A stretch of 64,000 nucleotides of DNA from Ixodes scapularis (lineage: Eukaryota; Arthropoda; Arachnida; Ixodida; Ixodidae). The number at the start of each line of letters is the position of its first letter. The stretch's first letter is position 1. Below, piece by piece: positions 34,128 through 46,795 of this stretch. The DNA lies in the NCBI RefSeq assembly GCF_016920785.2, contig NW_024609846.1, forward strand, positions 74,533,816-74,597,815, given 5' to 3'. The position numbers were made by a program, and so were the translations under genes. The notes below the pieces were generated by a model that made no database searches, was not told the origin of the DNA, and saw nothing but the letters and a program-made list of their open reading frames with translations.

Positions 34128-34524
34128 TTATTCTTTCTTGAATCCCCAGTTGAAGTTGGGGGCTAGGATGGGCCACTTGGAGAATTTGCTGGATGCGAAG
34201 TACTCCTTGATGTTGGGCAATTCCTCGAACCGCTTCAAGTAATCGAGAATCGGGGGATGAACCAGGAAGGCATCCGGCTTGAATTGACGGTTCCAGTCCA
34301 GGCCTTCGTAGAGCAGAAAATCCACGTATGTGAGGCGATCGCCAAGAGCCCACTTGTGCGAGCGCAGATGCTCCGACCAGACGTTCAAGGAGGAGACCAA
34401 GCTAGCCTCGTGAAACTTCTTAGCTTCGTTGAAGTTGGGACTCATGGCCGCAATGATCAGGCCCCACATGAGGTCATTGGCCTGCTGCTCCAAAAAATCC
34501 AACTTCAACGTTTCTTGAGGAGAT
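34128..34524 (-). CDS. mu-class glutathione S-transferase, exon with C-terminal domain
   Basis: This is the last coding exon of the GST whose N-domain lies at 36537-36270. It starts after a pyrimidine-rich tract and CAG acceptor (34525-34527) with SPQETLKLDFLEQQAND, in phase 2, so the exons join without frame change. It supplies the all-helical domain that binds the electrophilic substrate. The conserved folding motif GDRLTYVDFLLYE and the mu-type ending KFSKWPILAPNF are visible. Translation stops with TAA at 34128. An AATAAA overlaps the stop codon (34127-34132, minus strand), so the true polyadenylation site may be elsewhere. The complete protein is 220 residues, the usual mu-class length. 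Confidence 0.9.
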
Positions 34525-36269
34525 CTGAAGTTGCATATTGCAGAAAAGATTAAATTAGAGATGTACCCCCCCTCCCCCCAAGATAACTACACGGCTCTGT
34601 TTTGACCTGGTGAGAATTTTCGCTAACTTTTAATACTGTGACAGAAGTTCCGAACGAAAAAAATGAAGGAGTAATTTCAAAATTACTATTCGATAGGAAT
34701 TCCCATTACGTGTTCGGCCGATCACCGATCAGATGCCGGGTCGTCAGTAGAGCTCCGATACGCGTCATACTCTTAGTGCTCCTTTTTCTTTCTAACTATA
34801 GTCGCTGACAATATAAAATACACAGGGGGAGGCCTATTATGTGCACACCTCTTGCTTTGTGATTGGCTATTCGGTGTTCTTAAAGGCTAATGCCGCATTC
34901 TTATTGACTGCGGAGCGATAGTAACATGTCCGGGAATCTCCCGGAGAAATGAACGGCAGAAAACTGAAAGTTAACGAAATATTTGTAGCGGATGTTTAGA
35001 ACCGGCTTCTTCTTGAGACGTTTTTTACGCTTGCTTTGTCGGGTGCTGAGTCAAATTATTCCCCCTGCGTTTCGTATTGGCTTTTCTATAGCTAACGCGA
35101 AATTTTATATGTGGCTGGTGCTATTTAACTTTCAACAAATCTCATCGTTTTGTTTTCTGGTCGAGCCGAAGACTTCCACAAGATTGCAGCCAAAATCAGT
35201 GGAACTAAATTTATTTCTACGATAGTGGAGACGTTCTGCGACATTCTTCCATGTTATCGGCTTGGGTCCATGGGACGAAAATGTTAGTTCTATTAAATCA
35301 AAGTTATGTGTGTTTAGGATCTCTTATATGCTGGTCAACATACCAGGAAGTGAAGAAGAGGTGAACAGTTAGACCATAATTAGGAACTTGAATGTATTTG
35401 TTAAACGACCATTTCACTGATAATAACATTAGCCACAGGTACTTTCTTTTTACCGAATGATCCGTAAAAATTGGCACTTGACTGCCTGAACTAACAAAAA
35501 GCTCATCTTCATGCTCTATCATAGATTTTTTCTTTTTCTTTTTATTAGCATCGTGTTTGGATTTTTTTTATTTGTGTGTTTCTGCTTTTTATGTAAATCC
35601 GAACTACATATACCGTTTTCATAGCAGTGACCGCTGTGCCGAAAAGCAACCCCAATCGCAGGCAGTCTTCTTTCTGCGTGAAATATTGCTTCGTCGGGGC
35701 CGTAAGCTGTGCTATTCCCAGGCAGCGGATTTCTTTGGGCTACAATTTGTTTGTTGTGTGTGAATTTAAGGCCTTAGAAAGCCCGAAGAAGCCGACGTTG
35801 AGCCAAAGTTGACATTCTTTGGACAAATTTGGTAAAACGAGCGCACTACTTAGGTTTAACAGCTGGTAGTTTGGCTGTCATCTGTCATCTTTGGGCCTAA
35901 ATTGCCAACGTGCAGGAGTTAGGCTTCACTTCTGTTTGTTCGTTTTTTTTTTTGTGGCAACCCTGGGCCTATACAGCCAAACGAGTGCCAGCATATTACA
36001 CCTCACTCCTGGTTCTTCAGTTCAAACGTGGCATCTTTGACTCACGTCTGGCACGTAGACAATTATGTATTGAGCCTGAAGAAATGCCATAGACCAAAAA
36101 AAAAAAAGTAATCTGGCGCTAACTAGCGCCTTGCAGCAAAAACGCATCAAGTCCAAGTTATACCCCTAGAATTATCAAGCTTGCGCCAAGTTAGGCTTTC
36201 TCTAGCGTTCTACAAAATATAGTTCGAAAAATCGGTAAATTAACGGAAACACGTCTCCAGTGCAATTAC
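34525..36269 (-). other. GST intron
   Basis: It begins GTAATT at 36269 and ends TTCAG at 34525, with a phase-2 junction giving an Arg codon. It contains no other recognised gene; the frames within it have no family motifs. Confidence 0.85.
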
Positions 36270-36537
36270 CTTGCAGCCAAATCGTGCTTCTTGCCGAGGT
36301 AGCGGAGTATGGCGATCGACTGAGTGATCTTCACGTCGTCGTCGATGAGGTAGGGAAGGTTGGGAAACTGCAAGCCCAGTGAGTCCTTCTCTTTGGTCCA
36401 TTCTGGCTTCTCGAAATTTGGAGCTGGTCCGTATTTGTATCTCCTGTCTTCAAAGTCCACACCCTTGTAGGTCAATAGGTTTCGAATGCTCTGGGCCAGG
36501 CCCCTTGCGCTGCTGTATCCAAGCACTGGAACCATGT
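36270..36537 (-). CDS. mu-class glutathione S-transferase, exon with start codon and N-terminal domain
   Basis: GSTs join glutathione to electrophiles in the cytosol; in ticks and mites mu-class members are linked to detoxification. Translation starts at ATG 36535, two bases after a CAG acceptor (36538-36540), so a non-coding first exon must lie upstream. The thioredoxin-like domain shows MVPVLGY with catalytic Tyr7, GLAQSIRNLL, FPNLPYLIDDDVK with the cis-Pro, and ITQSIAILRYL with the Gln-Ser glutathione contact. Residues 8-10, often W-N-I in this class, read S-S-A. The exon ends AG before the donor GTAATT (36269-36264). The intron is 1745 bases. No frame damage is seen, so it is probably functional. 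Confidence 0.9.
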
Positions 36538-36540
36538 CTG

Positions 36541-39440
36541 TAATGATATGCCTGGGTAAAATTCATAAAGAAAAGAGATGTGCAGAATTGACGAACCTAT
36601 TGGGAAGCGACTACATGGATCATTAAAGGTTACTACTGAAAGGATTGTTGTCGAACTTTGCGAACAGGCAATACAATTGAAAGAAACGGAAGAGAGCAAA
36701 ATATCGGAAGTTTAGAACTCAAGTTATCTTCAATACTTAAAAAGTTATATCTCGTAAAAATGTAACCTTGCCTTTGTCTGCTTGAAAGGCATGCGTATGT
36801 TAGCACAACTGACTTTGGAAAGAAATGTAAGCACATGGGGAGACTGTATTCCTTCAAAGAAACCATCAAATAATTTTTCGACTTCTCCCTCCTTAGCTTT
36901 AATCATCAAATCGAAAGTAAAATGAGAAATTACGTGGTCGTGACCTGCTTTTGCATGCACTGGAGGCGATGACTCCAAGCTTCCACTGTGCTTTTTAAGC
37001 GCACCACAAAACTTGTCATTCTTAAGCGATGATAAGTGCCGTCACGACGCTCACTGGCAACGAACGCGAATTCAAACGTTCGTCAACGGATTGATTGTTG
37101 ACGAGCGCAGACATCCGAGTTACGCAGTGCTTCTGTCATGCATAGGGTGAGCTGGGCTCGGCTGACGTGCTTGGGTCTCGCGGATGCATCACAGTGAAAA
37201 GGCAGAGAACTTTCCAAGTAAACGTGGTACGAGGTAGACCGTTTTATATTCAAAATTTCGTACCGAAAAGCAGGCTAGTTTTATTTTTGCGCACTAAACG
37301 ATATGCGATTAGTAAAATCCCAATATATCTCAGGCGAAAATTCACTTCATGGTCCCTTTAACACATTTATACATTTTGGCATTTCTATGCCGTCTGGTAC
37401 AACCCGTCTTATATTAATCTCAGCTATAACATTATAAATTATTCATCCTCAAAAAAACTAATTCTTACTTCACGGCACGTTAGACAGACCGGGAACAGGA
37501 CGACTATAAAGGCAATAAAATAAAGTTATGTCACATAAATGTACAATATAAAGAGACAGTATATATACGATGCATTCTCTGTAGGCGGTCACTTTTGAAC
37601 TTGTGCACCCAGACTTATTACTTTCACGCGTATCTTTTTGTCCTGTAAAACCTCTATTCAGTTCGGACTCCCTTTCATCGAAGTTTATATAATTCTTCCA
37701 AATATGTATTTAGAAATAGAATTGCCGTCGGGAAGGCTCACCCTCAACCGTTATTTCCTTTCCTGCTATAGTTTCTTGCCTGTGAGGTCTCCAAAATAGT
37801 TCCACCGTTGGCCAGTGAAGCCGGAGCGTGCAAGTTGTGTTCGTGGGGGATCTTATACTGCACGTGTCTTGCAAGAGTGGCTCCGCTGCGGCAGAAATAT
37901 TTCACAAAACATTCCACTAAAAGCAGCTTCCGCCTCCACTCATGCACTTGCTTCCATCTGCAATTTTAATTTTTTTATAGATTCGGTTTTGTTTTCATGC
38001 CCTTTGATTTTACCCTCACCCCTTGCTTACGTGTTTCTGGATACAACTTTATTCGCATGTGTTGACCTTTGGAGAAGCTACAAGACTTCGATAAGGTCAG
38101 ACATGCAGTAAATTATAGTGGTCCGTGTCCGTCTCGGTGTGCTTCTTTTTAGGAACGACAAACATCTAAATTAATTTGTTAATAAACTACAATCGCTAAC
38201 AGTTTAAAAAACCCAAGGCGCGCCTCATAGTGTTGACGTGTCTGGCTGCTACCGAACTGCAATCCTGGTGACTATACCAGGTTTACCGGTTACAGATATT
38301 ATCTATATCAGATATCAGATATCAGGAAAAAAGCATGACAACGCGAAGAATCAAGACAAGAAAGAAAATATATTATATGTACTAAACTGAGGTAAACAAC
38401 ATGGGCACACCGACTGAAGAGTTCGAACTCAAATAACGATAATATAAAAAGCATGCTTCGCCAGTAGCGTAAAAACAGCGAAGGGGTAGGGGTAGACATT
38501 TTTTTTCCTCATTGGGACACGTCCAAATAACCCTGTCTCCCTCCCCGCTCCCACTTCCACTTAAAAGAAAAAAAAAAGTTGACAGGCCGAGTACACACGA
38601 GCGGGCCCTGCTCAAGGTCTCACCAGAACAGAGGAAAGTCATCGTGATTCGCTGGTGGATTACATAGGACCTAGGACCATCATTTCATGTAGTCGTGACA
38701 TAATCACTTCTCTTGCATCAGGATAACTCGGCAAAGACAGGCGATTCTTGGATACGAATAGATACATGATTTAACTCACTCACTCCTTCATGCCTTCTCC
38801 TCTTAAACACTCCAAACCCCCTCTTCCTCCCCCCACTTTGCCGTTAGCATTTTAAACTAAAAATATAAAAAAAAACCTTACTGTAAAGCGAACTTGCGAA
38901 ACCACACTTTTGCCGATTGTGGCGCATGCATGTGAGTTTGAGCATTTCTACGAAAAATACACCCAAAAGGGGAACGTTGATTTTGACAACAAAAAGTAAA
39001 CATCATAAAAAAGAAAAAAGAAAACACATTTTTGTGATTAAAGCGCGTTCAAATTATGGTTAAATACTTTCTTTATTTTAAAATTTATCATAATTATTAC
39101 GCCAACATAAATTTAACGGAAGTGGTACCAATTGATAGCATATAGGCCTACAGGCATATTCTATACATTCAGTTCTTCCAGCACTATGTAGGAGGAATCA
39201 TGGGATACAACGCTCCAAATATGTCATGAAAAGATCAAAGATACGATGTCTGGAATTTTTTATTTGTGGTAGAAAATCTGCCATTGCAGTTAAGTTTAAA
39301 CTTAACTTTAGCTTTTTACCTATTTATAATAACCAACAGAACTGGGTACAAAAATCTAGCATCAGGAGTGTACGATTTCACTTTGCTATGCTTAAATAAT
39401 TTTTTGAAGAAATATAATGTTTTCAGTAAATAAAAAACTG
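36541..39440. other. upstream flank of GST and intergenic sequence
   Basis: The acceptor at 36538 implies a 5' untranslated exon somewhere here, but it could not be placed. A minus-strand frame at 36978-36745 (78 codons) is open but resembles nothing. The rest is AT-rich. Confidence 0.45.
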
Positions 39441-39447
39441 GTTTTTG

Positions 39448-39450
<3 letters not shown>

Positions 39451-39498
<48 letters not shown>
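39451..39498. repeat. (TA)n microsatellite, 48 bases
   Basis: Perfect TA dinucleotide run. A shorter one lies at 39946-39966. Confidence 0.95.
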
Positions 39499-39501
<3 letters not shown>

Positions 39502-39657
39502 GGGTGGTTTCATCTGAAATCGGGCAGGCTAAAGGGGCCTAATTTTTATTTTTGAGGAAAAAATATAAGTTTTGGGAGAATTTCTGAAATGAAGAAGGGC
39601 GCAAACCGCATGCTGCCCAGATTTTTTTATCTTGAGTTTTGAAGCGTGGAAGCCGCA

Positions 39658-39721
39658 GTGGCAGAAACTAGTGTTTTGGCCTGCCGTCGCAGGTCGCGTG
39701 TTCGACACCCTCTGCTGCCAC
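39658..39721 (+). repeat. tRNA-like SINE head
   Basis: GTGGCAG at 39658-39664 pairs perfectly with CTGCCAC at 39715-39721 like an acceptor stem. A T-arm-like GTGTTCGACAC holds a B-box GTTCGACAC (39700-39708), and CCTGC/GCAGG forms an anticodon-type stem. An A-box-like TAGTGTTTTGG precedes. The 64-base length and short anticodon loop are too irregular for a working tRNA, so a tRNA-derived SINE head is favoured. An AT-rich tail follows. Confidence 0.6.
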
Positions 39722-42559
39722 TACTATTTCTTCTACATTATCTTAGCTTTTCTCCTCATTTAATGGGTGCCATAAACACGCCTTGATATATTAGAATCGA
39801 TATAGGAATTTCACTTTTTTCTAAACAAATGGTCAAACTCGTCGTTCAGGTTGATTTTTGGTCAACTTTGACAGGTCCTTACTTCGTGTGTACTTAAGAC
39901 AAATTGCTTCTCTTCAGCTGTACAGAAAGCTCAAAGCAAGGCCATTATATATATATATATATATATTAATGCCATTATTATTTGTTGACTAGCCACTCCA
40001 CGGCTTTCACGTAAACGTTGTGGGAAATAACCCGTATGAAAAGTTTGAAGTATATTTTCTAAAAAAAAACACTGTTGTAAAATTTTATTTTTAAATTCCC
40101 TTGGATATTATAGTCGACTACAGGAGAGAAACAATGTAGAAATGTAATATTTTGGTTGTAAGTCCTCTATTTCAGCCGCATTCATGTGAAATATGTGCTT
40201 ATTTGACTAAGATACAGAACGTTACCGGCATTGTGCGGCTCTACGATTTCAAAAATATGTTTTTATTTTTGTTTACGTTTTTAAAAAGCGAGGTAAAGTA
40301 GGCGAACTTGTGATATTCATTGTAATTTAAATATCTAAATAAGAGAGAAGCCGCATAAGCACACTACAAAACAGTGAATAACAAGGATATACAAATCAAA
40401 AGGACGCGGAACATGTCAACAATTGTTTCTATATAAAACGGTTCAAAGATCGGCGAGATGAAAAATCCGAACGGATCCTTTTTTTTTTACAATTGAACCT
40501 TCTCGGGTTTGTACCAACTGTAAACCACATAATCAAACGTAACTACTTAAATTTTATTATTTGTTCGCTTTACTAAGTTCACTTCTTGCGTTTAACTTTT
40601 CTACCTTGCAGAACCAATTCCTTGTTACTCAACTACGTCAAAAGATGCGCTTTAAATAGCAAAGTAAGTTTTTATTACTACTGTGTTCCCAGCTGCGCAT
40701 GCGTGGATGGTAACGGGGAAGCCGACCGAGCTGCAAGTACTTTCGTGGATAGGATAAAAGACACCAATATGATACGAGACACAAACTGAAGAGCATTTTT
40801 ATAAACACAAATAAAACACTCTTGTAAATCGGACTTTGATCCCTGCTATAAGCTCCGTTCTGTAGAACCTCTATTAAGCAAATAACTCAGCACCGAACAT
40901 CAAATAGCCTTGCGGGAAGTTACTTTAGGACGTATGGGGATTGACCACACAAAGTTGAAACAGCTACCTTTTTTTAAGAAGAGAGCTACGTACGTGCAAA
41001 CAAGGCGTGGAAACTCGAACATTGCCTCACAATCGTGGCTTCCACCAACTTTCATCAGAAACGGCGCACCCATTTTCTTCATTGAATTCATGAGCATGTA
41101 CCACCCCATATGAACCTCGTTTGCTGTAAACATTGTGTCCTTTATATGCGAGCTATGTTACTTTATTTTTGAAGAATAAAGCTTCTTTAAAAAATTTGAA
41201 ATCAGTTTTAAGTGAATTGAACATGACAAAAACAAGCTATGTTATTTTGGTAGAGTTTTCATGTGATACTTGGTTCTCTTTTGTTTTCGAAGCACTATGA
41301 TCTTCGATGCCGACGAGCCAAGAAAACCTAAAATTCAATTGTATCAATATTTGTATTCACGTTTTTGTCATTTACTCGCCTGATTGCTGAAGTAATTAAA
41401 AAACAACAGAGAAACCCGTAAAAATGAAAGATGCGCAGAGCCCACGCGGGCTTGTGGAAATAAAGAGGTTCTCGCATGACACAGACGGAGGTAGCCACGA
41501 GGGCCGGGGCCTGCGCGACAACGCCGCAAGAATGAAACGTCCGACGCCGTTGGAGGTTCCCGCCGCATTCATTTATTCAACGGTTCGCAAGCATCAGGCT
41601 GCGCACCTTGGGGAGAGATTGAAAGCGATGATGAGTGGCGCCATCTGGGTACTGTAGATTTTGAACAAAACATTATAAATACTGCGATTTCTACAAAAAA
41701 AGAGGAAAGATAAAAACTTCAAGTACAAAACGAGCGTTTTCGTAACAGTATCTAATATGGCAAAAAAGGTTTTAGCCAATTGAGTGATTGATTGAGCCTG
41801 TGGTGCCGGTAGGGTCTGCAGGCCGCCACACTGTCGCCACATCGGGGAAGAAGCATGGAGTATCACCGGCAATGGCGCCATAAGGATTAGTCGGGGACAG
41901 CTGCAAGCTACACAGGCGCTCTGTCGCCCCACCTCGAGTTACTAGATTAGCTCCGCTCCTCTGAGTTAATCTAGCAACGTTATATACAAGCATGCGTGGT
42001 ACAAATTGCGACGTCAAGTCTCAGGCAGCCGTTTCAGCCGGGCGCAGCTCGGCGTACTGGCGAAAGTGCCGTCAGCTACGTTTGGCAATCTGCTACACCC
42101 GAGAAGGTTAAAAGGCATGCATAGGACGTGATGTCATTCTTAAAAAAAAAACTATTCAAACACAAAAAAACAAGAAAAACGTAAACAAGGAGAATGTAAA
42201 CATCAACAGTATTTGGAAAACACGGAGAGACCTAGCGAGAATTAGGTAGGAACCAAATCAAATAATTTTTTTTTTTTTTTGCGTTTAGTTGCGTTTACGG
42301 TCAGACGCATCTCAACGCGCCTGGGCGGCGAAACGAAAGTGTGTGGCGTAGCGCGTTGCCGCGATGGGGCTTTGCTGTATCAGCCGCTGCAAAAATCGCA
42401 CTGGTTGTTCTTTCGCGGGATTTCGTTTCACCGGTAAGGCCCTCGGACACTATATTCCGAATTTTGGAGAAACGTAAAATAATTAGTAATCTTCCGACGC
42501 TCGTCGCACTGAGAAAGCGACGGGTTTCGTTCCTCGGTCGAGCACTGTCGCGACAAGGA

Positions 42560-42579
42560 CCCCCCCCCCCCCCCCCCCC
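42560..42579 (+). repeat. poly-C tract (20)
   Basis: Uninterrupted C run, which creates spurious polyglycine/polyproline frames on both strands. Confidence 0.95.
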
Positions 42580-43681
42580 GAAAGGGATCCGAGTGTGCTG
42601 ACTTTCTGACTCTGCGCGCTTCAAAGCAGAGAACAAGAGCGTGTCGAAGGAAGTGTAGAGCCGGGGTCATTCAGTGACAGTTCGTACGTTGGATTCTTCT
42701 ATTTCGGAACACCTCCCACCTTACCGCCCTGGTGAAGAAAAAACACATCTCAGACGTTCGGGTGATGGAGACGGATTTAACTGCTACTTAACAGAAACAC
42801 ATCGGGCGCGAGCGCGAGATGCTCGTGCTGCAAAATTAGCACAACACATGTACAGTGCTAAAATGCACATAAAAAGAAAAAGAGCGAAACTACGTTACAA
42901 CAGAAAGGAAGCTTACGCGCAGGACGCGAAGTCGCCGGCCGGTTAAACGTCTCGAACTCTACTAAGCCGCCACCAAACGCAAAGTGTGAAACCGAGTTAC
43001 GTATTTTCCGCCAGTCACAATATATTTACACAGTACGCGCTTGTTCGCTGATTTAGGAACCTCTATCAAGGTTTTTCGTACAAACGTGAGGTCACACGCA
43101 ACGGGCGTTCGATGTTTTTCTTCACCTGCCATGCGTGCCAACGCGGGCATCAACCGACGTACACAAGCAAATTCATCGCGATCATGCTTTGGGTGATTTT
43201 CCAAGAGCGGACCGTCACCTCTCTGCTTTGCTCTGTTTACGAAGAACTTAGCGACGATCGCCGATAATCACAGCGTTTTCAGCGAACACGATCAGAGCGG
43301 AGCGCCACGCACACTCGCACTCGTCGAGGGCCGCTTTTATGATGCGATATTTTATTGTGCCGTTACGTTATGTACCGCGTTTTCTCGCGACAAGCTTTTT
43401 TGTGATGACTGTACAACCTTCCACAACCGCGAGCATTAAGGGATAGAGGCATCCAGTTGAGGAGGTTTGATTTGGGGTTTGGCGCTGGGGAGTGAGAAAG
43501 CGTGAGAAAGGGGTGAACGTCAAGGGGGTGTACGTCCTGCGGGAGCTACAGGGCTGACGTCATGGCCTCTACACATCTTCTAACCCTCTTGGCTACGCCC
43601 AAAGACGCCTGCACTGGCGCGGCAGCAGCAGAAAAAGGCAAGTTTTCCCAGGGGCTTGTCCGGCTTGTTTTGAGAACGTTA

Positions 43682-43726
43682 GTAGGACGTGAAGTTTAGT
43701 AAACTACACTAAACTTCAGTTCCTAC
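43682..43726. repeat. hairpin, 19-bp arms with two mismatches
   Basis: GTAGGACGTGAAGTTTAGT and, after seven bases, ACTAAACTTCAGTTCCTAC. Confidence 0.8.
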
Positions 43727-43885
43727 GACACAGTAAACAATGTCGTGACGGGTTTGTAGAAGTATGCCGTGCACAAGGTCGCAAACTGGCTCGCTCGCAC
43801 GTGACAGACGCAGTCGGCGATGGTGCCACGGGAGCGCAACAAAACACACAAGGGCATGCGCATTCCTCGAATCACGTGATCAACG

Positions 43886-45300
43886 ATGGATGGATGGATG
43901 AATACGGCTGAGCCCTTTGGATCGGGCGGTAGCTTACGCCACCTCGCTATTTTGTTTTACCATTTAAGCTTAAAATATATAAATGTAAAATCTATATTCA
44001 CTCCGCAGTGCAAAGAAAGTGAGGCTATGAAAGCCCCTTGCCATCAGTGAATAAAAAAATACCAAGTTTTCTCTCGATTTCTGCCACCATTCACTTAATC
44101 TTGGTAATCTCTACCAGTCTTGGAATCCACTTTCCCTTCGCTGTCTCTAAAACCCAATGACTTTATTAAATCTATGTTGTCTTCGGTAGGCATAGGGTGA
44201 GGCCCTTTACAGTAGAGTATCAAGTGCTCAGCCGTCTCGTCCTCCTCTCCACAAACAGTGCACACTGTATCCATTTCCTGGTACTTCACTCTGTATGTTC
44301 TGGTTCGCAGAACACCCGTCCTCGCCTTAAACAACAATGAGCTTCCCCTAGAATTGTCATAAATGCTTTCTTTGGCTATAAATGTTTTGCTTAATCTATA
44401 GCTTTCCAGAGCCGTCTTTGTCTGCATTCCCTCTAGCCACCGATCTCTTTCTGTGGCCTTAACTTTCTTCTTAACTGAGATTTGCTCTTCGGTATCTTCG
44501 CTATAGCCCAAAAACTTTCCTCTTAATTTCCTAGTGCGCTGTCTCCACTTTGTGTCTACACTCCTCATGTATAAATAGCTGAAAACCTTTCGTGCCCACT
44601 GCTCCCCATCTATTTGCCTCAACCTATCCTCAAATTCTATCTTGCTCACCGCTTCCCTGCTCTCAAATGACGCCCATCCCATGTCTCCTTGTACTCCCTG
44701 GTTTGGCGTTTTGCAATGTGCCCCCAAAGCCTGTCTACCTACTCCGCGCTGTTTTATTTCTAGTCTCGAATGCACTTCGGATTTCATGCATAGCGCTGCA
44801 TTTCCAAAAGTCAAGCCAGGCACCATGACCCTTTTCCAAATCTCTCTCACCACCTCATACCTGTTGTAATTCCAAAGTGCTCTATTTTTCATTACAGCTG
44901 CATTTCTGTTGCCCTTACCTATTATATACTTTTTATGATCTCTGAGATATTCTGCACCATCACATATGCATACTCCTAGATACTTGTATTTACTAGCTCT
45001 CTCAACTGTAATATTCTGTATCTTCAGCCTCTCAACTTCATCCTCGTTAAAAATCATAACTGCTGATTTTTCGCTACTAAATTCTAAACCTAATTCCTCT
45101 CCTTCCCTACCACAGATGCTCATTAATTCCTGCAACTCTGTCCTGCTGTTAGCCATAAGTACGATATCATCCGCATACATCAATCCCGGTAAGGATTGCT
45201 GAATTTTTTGGCCTAGCTTACTGTAAGAAAGGTCGAATCCAAGCCCACTCTTCTCTAGTCTGTCCTCCACGGTCTATAGCGCCGCTTGTAGACTTTGCTT
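43886..45300 (-). mobile_element. 5'-truncated LINE (RT C-terminal half) with GATG-repeat tail
   Basis: The minus strand carries the second half of a reverse transcriptase and ends at a GATGGATGGATGGATG tail (43886-43901, plus-strand reading), the 3' microsatellite of this element. The 5' side is lost near 45300. Clade is not assigned with confidence; RTE- or R1-like families are candidates. Confidence 0.75.
44095..45270 (-). pseudogene. LINE reverse transcriptase C-terminal half
   Basis: An uninterrupted 391-codon frame begins in the RT palm. The active-site box LPGLMYADDIVLMA lies about 30 residues in, with both Asp intact. Then come GLEFSSEKSAVM, YKYLGVCI and the thumb (MKNRALWNYNRYEV, PGLTFGNAALCM). 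Near the end a zinc-binding motif CTVCGEEDETAEHLILYC has the C-x2-C-x8-H-x4-C spacing common at LINE C-termini. The fingers and any endonuclease are missing, so it cannot act alone. The long intact frame suggests a recent, 5'-truncated copy. Confidence 0.85.
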
Positions 45301-46659
45301 CAAAAAGTACAAAACCAGTCAACAAATACCCCTGAGTGCCCTGAGCATGACGTATACGTAGCACAGGGTGGGCTGAGCCAATACGGTGGACTGCGCCTCG
45401 TCCGCTAGAATACCAGATTTTGTTAATTTCACGCGCATCAAAATTGTTTGTCATTTCAGGAACTTTTAGGCGGAACTAGATCGAAATAGCTGGCGCGTGG
45501 TCTTTTTAGGGTATACTAAAGAGATGTTCATTGAGTCATTAATATTAAAAATGAACCGGAGTTGCGCTTCAGAAAAATGAACTGCACATTATGTTTTGTG
45601 GTATAATGTCGAGAGATACAGAGAGAGAAAGAGAGTAAAATACGGCATTAAATTAATGTAACACGTGGCCCAAACGAGGGCCACCGGAACGCCAAATTTC
45701 ACATCAGGAGGGAAAAAAAAGGGGGGGGGGGGAGGCCGAGTTAGCAAGATAAACAGACGGAGCCGGTTTTGATAGGCGAATCATAAGGAAAGGACAAAAT
45801 GAAAGCTTTGGCGTGAATGTCATTACTGAAAAGCCACGGTTCAAGAAACTCAAAACTTAAAAATTTTGCGAAAACGCGTAGTCCAAAACCGACTCGGCTC
45901 TGCAATGTAAGCGATGCAGCAGAATACTTTAAAACACGAAAAATAAGAAATAAAGGCCGAAAGACATGTGCGCGAATCAACAAAACCGTACGAATTTCAA
46001 AGAATCCACAGATGTTCTGTCTCTGTTTTGGTTTTATTTCATTTTTTAGCAAAGCAAAACTTGAGAGGGGCGCGAATCACACGTGGCATTTAGCACACAC
46101 AAGCTGCAATTATTATACGGGAAAAATATATTCACAATTTACGCGCAGTTCGCACTTCTGATTTTAGACCAAAAAGCAGAGAGCGACTTTTATGCGTTCT
46201 AAATTTTGTGAGGTTTTCGTTTGGCGTTTAGTGTATGTGTTCCAGTCTCAAAACATGACGACGATTTTGAATGATAAAATTTAAGAGAGCAGTAAGTGAG
46301 TTTCTTCGTTTCGTTTTTATAAGCAAGGCGAGTAGGCCCTTTTCAAAAGTCCACCAAGCAGCATTAATGAGTCGCATTTTTTGCGGCACGAAGCACGTGC
46401 TTGGATCCGAGTTCTCGCCTAACACCGACTAACGTTGCTGGTGCGACCCACTTCTTAAAAATTAAAAAAACAAAACAAAAAAAGTCATTTATTAACTCAT
46501 TAACTTCCCGGTTAGGTACAGAGCGATGTCGCAGAGCTCTCTGTTTTAAAGCGTGAAATGCTTTTTAACAGAACCCCACTTACAAACTTTCATCCGCCAG
46601 TCCGTCCCTCCGTCCTTTACGTTGCTCGGCGATTTTATTCATGTTACATGTCGCTGGCA
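45301..46659. other. intergenic, no gene recognised
   Basis: The frames at 45741-46052 (minus) and 45817-46161 (plus) overlap and have no family motifs. An A8-G12 run lies at 45713-45732. Confidence 0.5.
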
Positions 46660-46795
46660 TAACTTTTTAGCGTTGTAAATGGACTCTTCGAGCTGCTCTG
46701 AACTGTACAGGGGTTGGGGTTGGGGACCCTGCCTCTGTACCTGGTATTGCCGGTGAAAATACAATTAAAAATGAATGAATGCTTGAATGAATTTC
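46660..46795 (+). repeat. possible retroposon 3' end with GAAT repeat tail
   Basis: GTACAGGGGTTGGGGTTGGGGACCCTGCC... is followed by ACAATTAAAAATGAATGAATGCTTGAATGAAT (46767-46793). The combination resembles the 3' end of a LINE or SINE on the plus strand; no coding sequence remains. Confidence 0.4.

Larger units (their letters stand above)
39722..43884. other. intergenic, no gene recognised
   Basis: Mostly AT-rich to about 41400, then GC-richer with a 20-base C run (42560-42579). No frame shows family motifs. A 19-bp hairpin with two mismatches lies at 43682-43726. Confidence 0.5.

Noticed and set aside
36745..36978. 78-codon minus-strand open frame just upstream of the GST start exon
   Set aside because: It resembles no GST or other domain and lacks clear splice signals; an upstream GST exon should be non-coding given the acceptor two bases before the ATG.
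39658..39721. A functional tRNA gene
   Set aside because: Acceptor and T-arm pairing is present but the total length (64) and anticodon loop are wrong; no usable anticodon could be assigned.
42301..42670. Overlapping frames with polyglycine or polyproline
   Set aside because: They arise from the 20-base C run at 42560-42579 and have no domain or codon-usage support.
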